This document shows, piece after piece, positions 28,379-37,671 of a DNA stretch of 64,000 nt. Position 1 is the first letter of the stretch; every line of letters starts with the position of its first letter. The notes below the pieces were generated by a model. It had not been told where the DNA came from. It did not search any database and saw only the letters and a program-made list of their open reading frames with translations. The DNA is taken from positions 5,941-69,940 of the forward strand of contig CAZMGV010000022.1 in NCBI GenBank assembly GCA_964565925.1. Reading direction: 5' to 3'. The translations under genes were made by a program, and so were the position numbers. This stretch comes from CAZMGV01 sp964565925. GTDB lineage: Bacteria > JAGRBM01 > JAHCIT01.

Positions 28379-29014
28379 ATGCGCAAGAAGAAAGCCGGTG
28401 TGCCTGAGCGGCCCAGACGCAGTCCCGTCCAGAAACGGTCCCGGGAAACGGTCAAGGCAATCCTCCAGGCGGCGGCCGAGGTGCTGATCGCGGGCGGATA
28501 CGAAAATGCCACCACCAACCGGATTGCCGAGCGGGCCGGGATCGGGATCGGATCCCTGTATCACTACTTTCCGAACAAGGAGGCGATCTTTGCCGCGCTG
28601 ACCGATCATGCCATTGCGGAAACCACCCGTTATGTGATCCGCCGCAGCGGCGAGGTGCTGAACCAGAGGTCTTCCGAGGAGACGGTACGCGGGCTTATCC
28701 TGGTCGCCGTCGGCGTGCTCCAGAAATACGAGCTGTTCGTCCGTGCGATCCTGACGGAGATCCCGAACAATCACCAGATTTCCCTGATTCATGCCGCGGA
28801 AGAACAGGTGCTGGGACTGGTTTCACGTCTCGACTGGCCCGAACTTGAAGCGCTCCGTGCCCGCAAGGGCCGGCAGTTCGACGCCACGCTGTTCCTGCTG
28901 CTCAACATGCTGAGTGCCGCGGTCTACCGGATCGCATTGAACAAGCCGGACCATGTCTCCCGCGAAACGCTGATCGAGGAACTGGTGCAGATTACCGTGG
29001 GGATACTCAAGTAA
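28379..29014 (+). CDS. TetR/AcrR-family transcriptional regulator
   Basis: A 211-residue TetR protein. The N-terminal HTH carries ILQAAAEVLIAGGYENATTN, RIAERAGIGIGSLYHYF and NKEAIF, followed by an all-helical ligand/dimer domain without recognisable ligand motif. The first 20 residues are basic (MRKKKAG.PERPRRS). It is divergent from the Coq4-like gene and upstream of an SDR gene, so either could be its target. No clear palindrome was found in the intervening 199 bases. Confidence 0.88.
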   Translation: MRKKKAGVPERPRRSPVQKRSRETVKAILQAAAEVLIAGGYENATTNRIAERAGIGIGSLYHYFPNKEAIFAALTDHAIAETTRYVIRRSGEVLNQRSSEETVRGLILVAVGVLQKYELFVRAILTEIPNNHQISLIHAAEEQVLGLVSRLDWPELEALRARKGRQFDATLFLLLNMLSAAVYRIALNKPDHVSRETLIEELVQITVGILK

Positions 29015-29020
29015 TACCGG

Positions 29021-29038
29021 CGCCGGACGCGGCGTTTT
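29021..29038 (+). terminator. Short terminator-like hairpin after the TetR gene
   Basis: CGCCG (29021-29025) pairs with CGGCG (29030-29034) over a 4-base loop and is followed by TTTT. The short stem makes the call moderate. It would separate the TetR gene from the SDR gene that follows. Confidence 0.45.
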
Positions 29039-29124
29039 CCTGAGGGGACAGCCCTGTTGTACCTTTCCTGCCAAGTCCGGCCGTGCAACGATCCGGAAAC
29101 AGAGTCGGACAGGAGAAGAATCCA

Positions 29125-29916
29125 ATGGCGGATCTCAAGGGGAAATGGGCGGTGGTGACCGGGGCTTCCAGCGGCATCGGGCGCGATATGGCGCTCCTGC
29201 TGGCGGAACGCGGAATGAACGTGGCGGTCGTGGCACGCCGCGAAGACCGGCTCACGGAACTGGTCGCCGAGATAGAGAAGACTTCCAGAGTGAAGGGAAA
29301 AGTGGTCGCCCTGGATCTTTCGCGGACCGGATCGGCCGTCACTCTTTATGACCGGCTGAAGGCCGACAGAATCGAACCCGAAGTGGTGATTAATAACGCC
29401 GGGTTCGGTGTGAAGGGTGACTTCGTCGAGACGTCCTGGGAGCGTCAGGAGCAGATGCTGAATCTGAACCTGATGAACCTGACCCATCTCACCCGGCTGT
29501 TTCTCCCCGACATGCTCAAGCGGAACTCGGGCTATATGCTGCAGGTCGCCAGCATCGGCGCCTATCAGCCGACCCCGGGATACGCCACCTATGCGGCGGC
29601 CAAGAGCTACGTGCTCAGTTTCGGCGAAGCGGTGAACTGGGAGCTGCGCAACACGAATGTCAGCGTTTCGGTACTCTCGCCCGGCGGGACCCGCACGGAG
29701 TTCTTCGACGTGGCGGGCCAGAAGGGCGGTTTCCTTGTCCGGCTCACCACCATGAGCAGCCGCCGGGTGGCTGAACTGGGCATCCGCGGAATGCTGCGCC
29801 GCCAGCCCAACGTGCTGCCGGGCTGGCGCAACTGGCTCACGGCGTTCTCGACGCGCTTCGTGCCCAGACGCCTGCTGACCGTCATTGCCGGCTGGGTGAT
29901 GCAGAATCCCGACTGA
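29125..29916 (+). CDS. Short-chain dehydrogenase/reductase (classical SDR)
   Basis: A 263-residue NAD(P)-dependent oxidoreductase. TGASSGIG is near residue 13, NNAG near 94, and the catalytic YxxxK is in YATYAAAKSY after a Ser-containing strand (QVASIGAY). ARREDR after the second strand suggests NADPH preference through Arg. The ATG at 29125 has AGGAGAAG 7 bases upstream and is chosen over an in-frame ATG at 29083. The closest general match is the DltE/YqjQ-type SDR group; the substrate is unknown. Confidence 0.88.
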   Translation: MADLKGKWAVVTGASSGIGRDMALLLAERGMNVAVVARREDRLTELVAEIEKTSRVKGKVVALDLSRTGSAVTLYDRLKADRIEPEVVINNAGFGVKGDFVETSWERQEQMLNLNLMNLTHLTRLFLPDMLKRNSGYMLQVASIGAYQPTPGYATYAAAKSYVLSFGEAVNWELRNTNVSVSVLSPGGTRTEFFDVAGQKGGFLVRLTTMSSRRVAELGIRGMLRRQPNVLPGWRNWLTAFSTRFVPRRLLTVIAGWVMQNPD

Positions 29917-29941
29917 CGGCGCGTCACGGCGGTCGCCGCGA

Positions 29942-30925
29942 TCAGACCTTTCCGACTACTGCTCTCAGCACGGCCCCGGCGGTGCTGTATTTCGGGGTCC
30001 AGCCCAGCTCGTTTTTCGCCTTGTCAGTCGACATGGCGACGTTCGACCGCGATGCCTTGATCAGCCAGTCCGGGTCCCAGGGGCTCAGGCCCAGGCGGAA
30101 CGCCAGCGCGCCGATATCCAGCACCGCTTTGGGGAGCGGCAGTGTCCACTTGCCCATTTCGGAGGCGACGCCGGGCAGATTGAGCGCCTGATCGGCTGCC
30201 AGATTGAACGCGCCGTGGGCCTTCTTCGCCAGTGCCAGACTGAAGGCGGCGGCGATGTCGTCCTCGTGAGCGAGCTGGAACCGGACGTGCTCGAATCCCC
30301 GGATCGACGGGATGAGCGGCGTAAAGGCCAGGAACCTGGCGGGACGGGTCGGCGAGCGCTCGCCCATGAAGATACAGGGCCGCAGGCGCGCGATCCGGAC
30401 TTTCGGGTTGTCCTTCTCGAAGCCATCCAGCCACCGTTCGACCATCGCCTTATGATTCGAATAGAAGAAGTCGGGGTTGCCCCGCAGCGGCATATCTTCC
30501 GTCAGCAGGATATCGGCGTATTCGGGGTGCATGCCGTAGGCGGCGATGGAAGACGCATAAACGAACTGGTTCACGCCCGCCTCGACCCCGGCCCTGAACA
30601 CATTCTGGGTGCCGAAAACGTTGATGGACTCGATCTCCTGCGGCGTCAGACCGCCGGTTTTATCGACGATGAAGGCCAGATGAATGACCGCGTCGCATCC
30701 CTCCAGCCTGGCCGGCAGATTCGGGTCCCGGACGTCGCACTGGACGAAGGTGAACCGCTTTGAATCCCGCTTGCGGTGCGGGGGGTGCTTGTCGAGCCCG
30801 ACGATCTTCGCATCGGGAAAGTTCCAGATCAGCTGGTCGATGACAGCTTCTCCGAGGCTCCCTGACGATCCGGTCACGGCGATTTTCCGGGGCTGTAATT
30901 CTTTGGCTCTGCTGGCTGCGCTCAT
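29942..30925 (-). CDS. NAD-dependent epimerase/dehydratase-family protein (extended SDR)
   Basis: A 327-residue extended SDR. The nucleotide motif TGSSGSLG is near residue 18, DAVIHLAF follows the fourth strand, YASSIAAYG carries the catalytic Ser, and YSNHK is the YxxxK. Such proteins act on nucleotide sugars, steroids or other ketones. Context with a Baeyer-Villiger monooxygenase favours a hydroxysteroid- or terpenoid-like substrate (inference). GAAGGAA precedes the ATG. It is the last gene of a probable minus-strand operon starting at 34363. Confidence 0.82.
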   Translation of the reverse strand: MSAASRAKELQPRKIAVTGSSGSLGEAVIDQLIWNFPDAKIVGLDKHPPHRKRDSKRFTFVQCDVRDPNLPARLEGCDAVIHLAFIVDKTGGLTPQEIESINVFGTQNVFRAGVEAGVNQFVYASSIAAYGMHPEYADILLTEDMPLRGNPDFFYSNHKAMVERWLDGFEKDNPKVRIARLRPCIFMGERSPTRPARFLAFTPLIPSIRGFEHVRFQLAHEDDIAAAFSLALAKKAHGAFNLAADQALNLPGVASEMGKWTLPLPKAVLDIGALAFRLGLSPWDPDWLIKASRSNVAMSTDKAKNELGWTPKYSTAGAVLRAVVGKV

Positions 30926-30961
30926 ACGTTTGTTCCTTCCCGTTGGGTTCCATACGACTGA

Positions 30962-32500
30962 CTATGCGGACACGGCCCGGGCGCTCGCCTGCGGCGGCTT
31001 CAGCTTCACTGCCGCGCCCCGCGGCTGCAGACGGTAGTTCCTGAAATCCGGGCGACGGGTCTTCAGCCAGTATTCGGTGCAGAACCCCGGCCACAGCGTG
31101 ACGTTGGTGCCGTCCTCCGATTTGTACCAGCTCTGGCAGCCGCCGGTGGCCCAGACGGTATTTTTCATCCGTTCCTGTATGTCCGCCGTGAAGGCAGACT
31201 GGACCTCCGGCTTCACGTCCATCCAGGCCAGATCCCTGCGCCGGATCTCCTGGATACATTTGAGCGCGTAGTTAGCCTGCGCCTCGATCATGAAGATGAT
31301 GGAGTTCTGCCCGAGCCCCGTATTGGGTCCGAGCAGGACGAACAGGTTCGGAAACCCTGAGATACTGATCCCGAGATAATGCTCGAGCCGGTTCGCCAGC
31401 ATCTCTTCCGAGCGGCGGCCGTCGAGGCCCGTCATATTGAACTTCCGCAGGCCTCCGCCCACATCGAACCCGGTTCCGAAAATGATCGCGTCCACTTCAC
31501 GCTGGGCGCCGTCCCGGGTCCGGATTCCGCTGGGGCCGATGCTTTCGATTCCGCCGGTGACCAGTTCCACGTTCGGCCGGTTGAGTGCTGGGTAGTAGTC
31601 GCTGGAGCCAAGTATCCGCTTGCAGCCGATCCGGTAGTCCGGAGTCACTGCCGCCTGAATCTTCGGGTCACGGATCGCCTGCCGGATATAGTTTTTCGAC
31701 AGGACCTCGGCGTATTTGAGCCACTCCGGGCGGTGGACCATGGCAACGGCGCCGGCTTCGCCGCCCAGGAACATGGCGTTCCTCTGGAGCCGCTGAAGCG
31801 CCGGCACACGGGCGTAAAGCGCCTGCTCCCGCTTCCCGATCTTCCGGTTCATCGTCTTGGGGCGCGGGAAGATCCAGGGCGGCGTGCGCTGGAACAGGTT
31901 CAGTTTCTTCACCTTGGGCGCGATCTCCGGAACGAACTGGATAGCGCTCGCGCCCGTCCCGATGACGGCGACATTTTTGCCGGTCAGGTCGTAGGAGTGA
32001 TCCCACCGGGCCGAGTGGAACATCTTTCCTTCGAAGGATCTGATTCCGTCGATGTCCGGGAGCTGCGGGATATGCAGTCCGCCGACGCCCATGACCATCG
32101 CACGGGCGCGGCAGACGGCGCCGTCTCTGGTATTGATGGTCCACTTTCCCGATGCGGCGTCAAAGGCGGCATCGGTGATCTCGCTGTTGAACCGGATATG
32201 CGGATACAGGTCGTATTTGCGGGCGCAGCCTTTCATATAGTCGAGGATTTCGTTCTGCTGCGCCCACATGTGTCCCCAGCGCGGGTTCGGATCGAACGAG
32301 AAGGAGTAAAGGTGTGTCGGCACGTCACACGCCGCGCCCGGATAGTCGTTGTCGCGCCAGGTGCCGCCCACCTCCCCAGCCTTTTCGAATACCGTGAACG
32401 ACTCTATGCCGGCCTTCTTGAGTAGAATGGCCATGCACAGGCCCGAGAATCCGGTGCCGATGATCGCGACGGTTACATCCGGCAGTTGATTGCGTTCCAT
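30962..32500 (-). CDS. Flavin-containing monooxygenase, Baeyer-Villiger type
   Basis: A 512-residue FAD/NADPH monooxygenase. The first Rossmann motif GTGFSG spans residues 15-20 and GGTWRDNDYPGAACD follows. The Baeyer-Villiger fingerprint FxGxxxHxxxW is at 156-166 (FEGKMFHSARW). The second Rossmann motif GTGASA is at 181-186. These enzymes insert oxygen next to a ketone to give an ester or lactone. GAGGAG lies about 8 bases before the ATG. It lies between a PF10118 gene and the extended SDR. Confidence 0.88.
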   Translation of the reverse strand: MERNQLPDVTVAIIGTGFSGLCMAILLKKAGIESFTVFEKAGEVGGTWRDNDYPGAACDVPTHLYSFSFDPNPRWGHMWAQQNEILDYMKGCARKYDLYPHIRFNSEITDAAFDAASGKWTINTRDGAVCRARAMVMGVGGLHIPQLPDIDGIRSFEGKMFHSARWDHSYDLTGKNVAVIGTGASAIQFVPEIAPKVKKLNLFQRTPPWIFPRPKTMNRKIGKREQALYARVPALQRLQRNAMFLGGEAGAVAMVHRPEWLKYAEVLSKNYIRQAIRDPKIQAAVTPDYRIGCKRILGSSDYYPALNRPNVELVTGGIESIGPSGIRTRDGAQREVDAIIFGTGFDVGGGLRKFNMTGLDGRRSEEMLANRLEHYLGISISGFPNLFVLLGPNTGLGQNSIIFMIEAQANYALKCIQEIRRRDLAWMDVKPEVQSAFTADIQERMKNTVWATGGCQSWYKSEDGTNVTLWPGFCTEYWLKTRRPDFRNYRLQPRGAAVKLKPPQASARAVSA

Positions 32501-32536
32501 ATCGCTGCTCCTCGGTGCGGGTGTCAGAGTGCTTCG

Positions 32537-33430
32537 TCAGACCGGGCTGGGCGTCATGGTTTCGGTTTCGTACGTGGCCCGCCAGGCTTTCACGAGCTGG
32601 GAGTTGTCCTGGCCCCACGGGTGGAAGTCGCGCCGGTACCAGCTCAGGTAATCCTTGAACGCCTTCCGGAAGATTCCGGGTTCGCCGAAGCCGTAGTCCA
32701 GGAACCCTTTCCACTCCTTCGCCGACAGGAGCAGGCCGTCGCCCGCCATGAAATAGGCGAGCGCCAGCGGCAGCCCCGCAACGACCCCCGCCGTCATGAC
32801 CGCCATGACCCCGATGCGGAGCCGGTAAGTGCCGCCGACCGCCTGATAGACGTCGAACGCCACCGCCTTGTGTTCGATCTCCTCGGCGGCGTGCCACATC
32901 CAGAGCTTTCTGTGTTGCGGATGCGCGGCCTCGGAGTGGGCGGCCTCCCGGAGTAGCTGGTCCGCAAGGATGGCGGTAAAATGCTCGGCCGCCGCCGTAC
33001 CGGCCAGCTGCGTTTTCCAGGGGAGCGTCCGCTTCGCGAAATCGAGTGCACGGTCGATCCCCTTCAGAATCGCCTTCGCCCGGATGCCGCCCCGGTCCAC
33101 CCGGGCGTTATAGATTTTGTGCTGGGCGCTGTGCTGGGACTCCTGCGCCGCGAACGCCTTCATCTGCCGCAGAAGTTCCTCGTCCTGAATCCTGTCCCTG
33201 TAGTGGAGCACCGAATCCACGAAGAACTGCTCCCCTCTCGGGAACCCCAGCGAGATCATGTGCATGAAATGCGACATGCCCTTCGACCCGGGGACTGCGT
33301 AATAAGCTTCCTTGTCGATGGGGAAGCTCCCGCGCCGGACCTTGATCTCCCAGTTCGCCGGGGTGCGGGAGGACGTTTTTCTGGATGATTTCCGTTTCGG
33401 ACCTTCAATCGCGGTAGTCGCCGTATTCAT
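32537..33430 (-). CDS. PF10118 family protein (predicted metal-dependent hydrolase), copy 1
   Basis: A 297-residue member of the COG3687/PF10118 family. Candidate metal ligands form a ferritin-like pattern: E97-x2-H100-x3-H104 (QESQHSAQH), E149-H150, and H180-x2-E183-E184-x-E186-H187 in MWHAAEEIEHKAVAFDV. The family name says hydrolase, but the E/H spacing looks like a di-iron four-helix bundle (inference). A hydrophobic stretch at about 205-230 may be membrane-associated. AGGAG precedes the ATG by 7 bases. It is 36 bases upstream of the monooxygenase gene. Confidence 0.8.
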   Translation of the reverse strand: MNTATTAIEGPKRKSSRKTSSRTPANWEIKVRRGSFPIDKEAYYAVPGSKGMSHFMHMISLGFPRGEQFFVDSVLHYRDRIQDEELLRQMKAFAAQESQHSAQHKIYNARVDRGGIRAKAILKGIDRALDFAKRTLPWKTQLAGTAAAEHFTAILADQLLREAAHSEAAHPQHRKLWMWHAAEEIEHKAVAFDVYQAVGGTYRLRIGVMAVMTAGVVAGLPLALAYFMAGDGLLLSAKEWKGFLDYGFGEPGIFRKAFKDYLSWYRRDFHPWGQDNSQLVKAWRATYETETMTPSPV

Positions 33431-33505
33431 ATAATCTCCTCTGATGATCAGTAGCAGTTGCGTTTCTGTATCGTTCCCTCACCTGTGACTTGCGTCAGAC
33501 CCTGG

Positions 33506-34363
33506 TCACGCCGGAACCGATGCGCCGTACGCGGCCTTCCAGACGGCGACATCCCCCGAGTTGTCGTGATCCCATGGATGGAAACCGGGGCGGTAGTAAT
33601 CGAAGTAGGTCGGCAACGCCCTGCGGATCAGGCCCCGCTTGCCGAGCGACCACCGGAAGAACGAACCCCAGGCTTTTCCCGAGAACAGATGTCCTTCCTT
33701 CGCCATCAGGACGATCATCGCGGCGGCGAGACCCGGTACGGTGAAAAGCGTCAGCGCGGCCATGACCAGAACCCGGTGCAGGTATCCGCCACCGATCGAA
33801 CGGTACACGTCGAACGCCACCGCCTTGTGCTCGGTTTCCTCGACGGCGTGCCACATCCAGAGTGCTTTGTGTACGGGATCGGCGCCTTCGGTGACGGCGG
33901 GATTATTGAGAACCTGCTCCGCCAGCATCGCCGTCATGTGTTCAGCCGCAGCGGTTCCGGCGAGCTGGGTTCTCGCGGGGAGCACGGACCGCGTCGCGGC
34001 GAAGCCCCAGCCGATAGCCTTGTTGACCGGACCCAGTGGCAGGAGCCCCTGCGCGAGCTTCTCGTTGTATTTCTTGTGCTGCAGACTGTGCTGGGCTTCC
34101 TGTCCGATAAAACTGCGAACCTGTTTCGTCAGAACCGGATCGCCGATGCGGGTCCGGTAGTGATGAACGGAGTCGACAAAGAACTGCTCGCCTTCCGGGA
34201 ACATGAGCGACAGGATGGCAAGAAAGATCGTTTCACCCGGCCGTCCCGGGAATCCGTTGTAGAGACCGTCCGGAATGGCGAAGTCCATCTTCCGCACCGG
34301 AATCTCCAGATTCGGCGGCGTCCGGGTGCTTTTGTGTAAAGAGGGTGCGGTATCCGTCTGCAT
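33506..34363 (-). CDS. PF10118 family protein, copy 2
   Basis: A 285-residue paralogue of the preceding gene. The same ligand pattern is kept: E89, H92 and H96 (QEAQHSLQH), E141-H142, and H172, E175, E176, E178, H179 (WHAVEETEHKAVAFDV). The N-terminal LEIPVRKMDF motif is shared with the third copy at 45917. AGGAG lies 9 bases before the ATG. It is the first gene of the probable operon PF10118-PF10118-monooxygenase-SDR and is divergent from the MerR-TPR regulator. Confidence 0.8.
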   Translation of the reverse strand: MQTDTAPSLHKSTRTPPNLEIPVRKMDFAIPDGLYNGFPGRPGETIFLAILSLMFPEGEQFFVDSVHHYRTRIGDPVLTKQVRSFIGQEAQHSLQHKKYNEKLAQGLLPLGPVNKAIGWGFAATRSVLPARTQLAGTAAAEHMTAMLAEQVLNNPAVTEGADPVHKALWMWHAVEETEHKAVAFDVYRSIGGGYLHRVLVMAALTLFTVPGLAAAMIVLMAKEGHLFSGKAWGSFFRWSLGKRGLIRRALPTYFDYYRPGFHPWDHDNSGDVAVWKAAYGASVPA

Positions 34364-34411
34364 GCGGCGTAACTCCTGCGAGGTAGTTATTGGTAGTTTA
34401 ACTCCCCATTT

Positions 34412-34445
34412 GTATAGAGATATACTTGTCTTATTACGCCGTCAA
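34412..34445 (-). promoter_or_regulatory. Candidate promoter with short dyad for the PF10118/monooxygenase operon
   Basis: On the minus strand TTGACG (34445-34440) lies 17 bases before TATCTC (34422-34417), giving a plausible -35/-10 pair. A dyad GTATA-GAGA-TATAC (34412-34425) covers the -10 region, as expected for a MerR-class regulator acting between divergent genes. The -10 match is weak. Confidence 0.35.
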
Positions 34446-34496
34446 GCGTCATTTTTTACGAAAGAATGGCATTAGATATTTGATAAGGATTCTGGC

Positions 34497-36005
34497 ATGT
34501 TACGTGGTATGAATCTGCGGCTTCGCACCAGGCCCCGGTCTAAAGATGGCCATAATGGCGAGTCTGGCTACCGGATATCCGATCTCGTCGATCTGACGGG
34601 CGTGCCACGGGAGACCCTCAAATACTACTTCCGGACCGGCCTGCTGCCCCGGAACCGGCGCACCAAACGGGAATGGCCGGTCTATTCGGCCAAGTACGTC
34701 GACCTCGTCCGTCTCGTCCTGCAGTTCCAGCAGCAGACACGCCTCACGCTTCCCCAGATCGCCGATGTCTTCCGGAAAGCCGATTACGATCCGAAAGAGA
34801 TCGAGATCAGCCTGCTCGCCGGCACCCACGAGAAACCGGGTGCGGCCGAGATTGTCGTCGGAATCAGCCCGGCGAAGGAATCGCCGGCGGCGGCTATCGG
34901 TTTGCCCGAGGATTTTATCGGCGAACTCCGGGCGGCAGGGCTCGCTCCCCGGCATCGCAAGCTGACCGTTTCGGAAGAACGTGCCGCGGCACTCATTCAG
35001 TCGGGCGTGCGGGCCGGGCTGCCGCTTGGCTTTTTCGCCGAGACCCGCGCGTCGCTGGAACGGATCGTTCAGTCGCAGATGCAGGCGATGATGTCCGTCA
35101 ACCTGAAGCCGGCGGACGCGGACGAACTGAACCGGCAACTGATTGAAACGAACCGGCTCGTTAACCGCTGGATAACCTGGGAAAAGGATCTTCTGATCCA
35201 GAAGCGTTTCGCGCGGGTTTATGAAAGTTCCCGGAAGAACCTGGAGGAACTCCGCCGGGCGGAATATGTGCCGAGTGAAGTGTTTATCCGCAAGCACAAG
35301 GCCGATATGGAGCTGAGCGATCTGGAACGCCGGTGTTCATCGGCCCGGAACCGCCGCCAGCTGCTTCCGGCACTGGCGGAAGCCAGCCTGGCACTGGGCC
35401 GGCTCGATCTGGCAAAACAGGCTTCCGGGGAAGCGCTGGCTGAAGCGAGCGGCCAGTTGATGACGCTGATCGCTGCCGCCCGGATCGACGAATTCGCAGG
35501 GAACTTTGCCTCCAGTGCGGCGCTCGCGGCGCAGGCGGCCGGAATGTATCCGGCGAAACCCGCCGCGCTGGCCGCTGCTGCTACGGATTGCCTGCTTCAG
35601 GCGTCCCGGATGTTCCCGTCCGGCAAGGGAAACGAATGGCTCGCCAAGGCTGCGCAATACTTCAGCCAGGCGATGGCCCTTTCACCGTCAAGCCCGCGGG
35701 ACCTGTTCGACCAGCGGTATTTCCTGGGACGGGCGCATGCCGTCATGCCGGGAGTATTCGGGCGAATAGCCGAGGCAATCGCAGGGCTTGAAGCCGCCCT
35801 CGTACAACTCAATTCGGGCGAGGACCTTGGGTTCCCGCTTCCTTCGATCCGCCAGGTCTACCGTGTGGCGATCCTGTTCTACCTCGGACAGTTACAGATT
35901 CAGGCGGGCGATACTGCGGCTGCCGACCGGACTTTCCGGGAAGTGATCCAGATGGATCCCGCGTCGAACTTCGGCCTCATGGCGTTCGAGAAAATAGCGC
36001 ACTGA
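34497..36005 (+). CDS. MerR-type HTH regulator fused to a TPR-like C-terminal domain
   Basis: A 502-residue regulator. Residues about 24-95 form a MerR winged HTH (YRISDLVDLTGVPRETLKYYFRTG, then a WPVYSAKYVDLVRLV recognition segment). Residues about 250-490 are alanine-rich paired helices resembling tetratricopeptide repeats (ALAEASLALGRLDLAKQA; ILFYLGQLQIQAGDTAAADR). Known MerR activators are about 120-280 residues, so the TPR half is an unusual sensing or docking domain. AAGGA precedes the ATG. It is divergent by 133 bases from the PF10118-led operon, its likely target. Confidence 0.78.
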   Translation: MLRGMNLRLRTRPRSKDGHNGESGYRISDLVDLTGVPRETLKYYFRTGLLPRNRRTKREWPVYSAKYVDLVRLVLQFQQQTRLTLPQIADVFRKADYDPKEIEISLLAGTHEKPGAAEIVVGISPAKESPAAAIGLPEDFIGELRAAGLAPRHRKLTVSEERAAALIQSGVRAGLPLGFFAETRASLERIVQSQMQAMMSVNLKPADADELNRQLIETNRLVNRWITWEKDLLIQKRFARVYESSRKNLEELRRAEYVPSEVFIRKHKADMELSDLERRCSSARNRRQLLPALAEASLALGRLDLAKQASGEALAEASGQLMTLIAAARIDEFAGNFASSAALAAQAAGMYPAKPAALAAAATDCLLQASRMFPSGKGNEWLAKAAQYFSQAMALSPSSPRDLFDQRYFLGRAHAVMPGVFGRIAEAIAGLEAALVQLNSGEDLGFPLPSIRQVYRVAILFYLGQLQIQAGDTAAADRTFREVIQMDPASNFGLMAFEKIAH

Positions 36006-36131
36006 TTTTCCGGATGACAGTCTGACGGCGCCGTTGCATTTCCGGCTCCGATGGGCGAATTTCGCGCCGGGGTTTAGAGAAACGGCAGCCGTTGCAGTCT
36101 TCAGCGGGGGCCGCCGAAAGGGAGCAGAGCA

Positions 36132-37568
36132 GTGCCGGAGATTTCAGGCGTCGTCTTCCGTCCGGGAGACAGCGGACCCGTCAGCACCGTAACCGTCGCA
36201 AAGCAGATATTCGCGGCCGCCCTCGAAAAGACCGACCCGGCGCTGGCCGCGTCGATCGGTTCGGAGGGCGACTGGAGGGCCGCCTACGCCCGGTACGGCG
36301 TGCCGATGATGCTGGCAGGTCTGAAAAGCCGCGACGCAGTGCTGAGCATCGCCCGGGACGGACTGCGGGCTGCCCATGCCGGTGTCCAGTTTACCCGCGA
36401 CGGCCGCACGACGCCGCTGGCGGAAGTTGCGCCGCGGCCGGGATTCTTTGAAACCGAAACGCTGGAAGGAAAAGGCGCCCGTGTCGATCACCTGCGCGTG
36501 CCTGTTGGCGGCCGCCTTCTGGAGGGCGAGGAACTCAAACGCGAAATCCATCGCTGGCGGACGGAACATCTGGCGGAGCAGGGCTGTACCGACGTGCTGC
36601 TGTCGTTCCTTGAAGACCCGGCGAAACTCGACCTGCGCGGGCGCACCTTTGTGCTGCTCGGCGCCGGCGCCGAAGTCGGTCCGCTGCGCCCGCTGCTCGA
36701 ATGGGGCGCTACGGTTATTGCCGTCGATCTGGATCGCCCGGAAGTCCACGAACGGATCGAGACGACCGTTCGTTCGACCGCCGGCCGCGTGGTTCTGCCC
36801 AGAGAGGGCAGACGTACGGCCGGGGCGAATCTTCTGACGGAACTTCCGGAGATCATGGGCTGGCTCGCGGAGCGGGGCCCGGTGGATGTGCTGGGAGCCT
36901 ATGCCTACCTGGACGGCGAGAAGCACGTCCGCCTGACGCTGGCGATGGACCGCATCGTGACGGCGCTGTCGGCGGCCCAGCCGAAGGCGATGGTCGCCTA
37001 CCTGATGACCCCGACCGAGGTGTTCGTGGTGCCGCAGGCGACGGCGGCGGTTTCCCGGGCCGCGTTCCAGTCGCGCAACCTGTTCGCCCGTCCGCTGCGC
37101 GCGCTGACCCGCGGGCGGCTGTTCGAAGAAAACATCCGGGCGGAGGCGGCCGTCGACTCTGTGCCGCACGGAATCATCGACGATGTGGAGACCCGGCAGG
37201 GACCGAACTATATTCTCGCCAAGCGGCTCCAGCGCTGGCGTATTTTCGAGGCGCAGGCGGAGGGCCGCAGGGTGTCATGCAATGTCGCGCCGATGACCCG
37301 GACGAGATCGGTGCTCTCTAACCGGATCTACGCGGCCGGTTACCGCGGGACAAAACCGCTGGCGATCGAAACGTTCGACGCCGCCACGACGAATACCGTC
37401 ATGGCCGCGCTGCTGGTGCACGACCTCCAGCGGGACCAGTCAGGATCGGCACATCCCGAAACCATACTGCGCGACCGGGCTTTTCACGGCGGTCTGTGGA
37501 GCTGTCCGTACCAGCTCAGGTCCGTCATAGAAGCCGGAGTGGCGGCGGGGTTCTTCAAGCGGAGCTGA
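36132..37568 (+). CDS. Conserved hypothetical protein with Rossmann-like segment
   Basis: A 478-residue protein that I cannot assign to a named family. Residues about 170-205 look like a dinucleotide-binding strand-turn-helix: GRTFVLLGAGAEVG, then GATVIAVDLDRPE, with the acidic residue placed as in NAD-binding folds. Other distinctive segments are AYAYLDGEKHVRLTLAMD, QGPNYILAKRLQRWRIFEA and FHGGLWSCPY. No signal peptide or membrane helix is seen. The start is GTG with GGGAG about 10 bases before it. It follows the MerR-TPR gene by 126 bases. A dehydrogenase or oxidoreductase is possible but unproven. Confidence 0.7.
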   Translation: MPEISGVVFRPGDSGPVSTVTVAKQIFAAALEKTDPALAASIGSEGDWRAAYARYGVPMMLAGLKSRDAVLSIARDGLRAAHAGVQFTRDGRTTPLAEVAPRPGFFETETLEGKGARVDHLRVPVGGRLLEGEELKREIHRWRTEHLAEQGCTDVLLSFLEDPAKLDLRGRTFVLLGAGAEVGPLRPLLEWGATVIAVDLDRPEVHERIETTVRSTAGRVVLPREGRRTAGANLLTELPEIMGWLAERGPVDVLGAYAYLDGEKHVRLTLAMDRIVTALSAAQPKAMVAYLMTPTEVFVVPQATAAVSRAAFQSRNLFARPLRALTRGRLFEENIRAEAAVDSVPHGIIDDVETRQGPNYILAKRLQRWRIFEAQAEGRRVSCNVAPMTRTRSVLSNRIYAAGYRGTKPLAIETFDAATTNTVMAALLVHDLQRDQSGSAHPETILRDRAFHGGLWSCPYQLRSVIEAGVAAGFFKRS

Positions 37569-37671
37569 TCCCAGCCGGTTCAATCGAGTATCATTCTTTC
37601 GAGTTGCTCGATTGGTAATAAATGATAATAATATCAGTTAGTTATAACTTTTGTATTGACCGTTTATTAAG

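Noticed and set aside
31379..32425. 348-codon plus-strand open frame opposite the monooxygenase
   Set aside because: It is a shadow of a gene with all expected flavoenzyme motifs.
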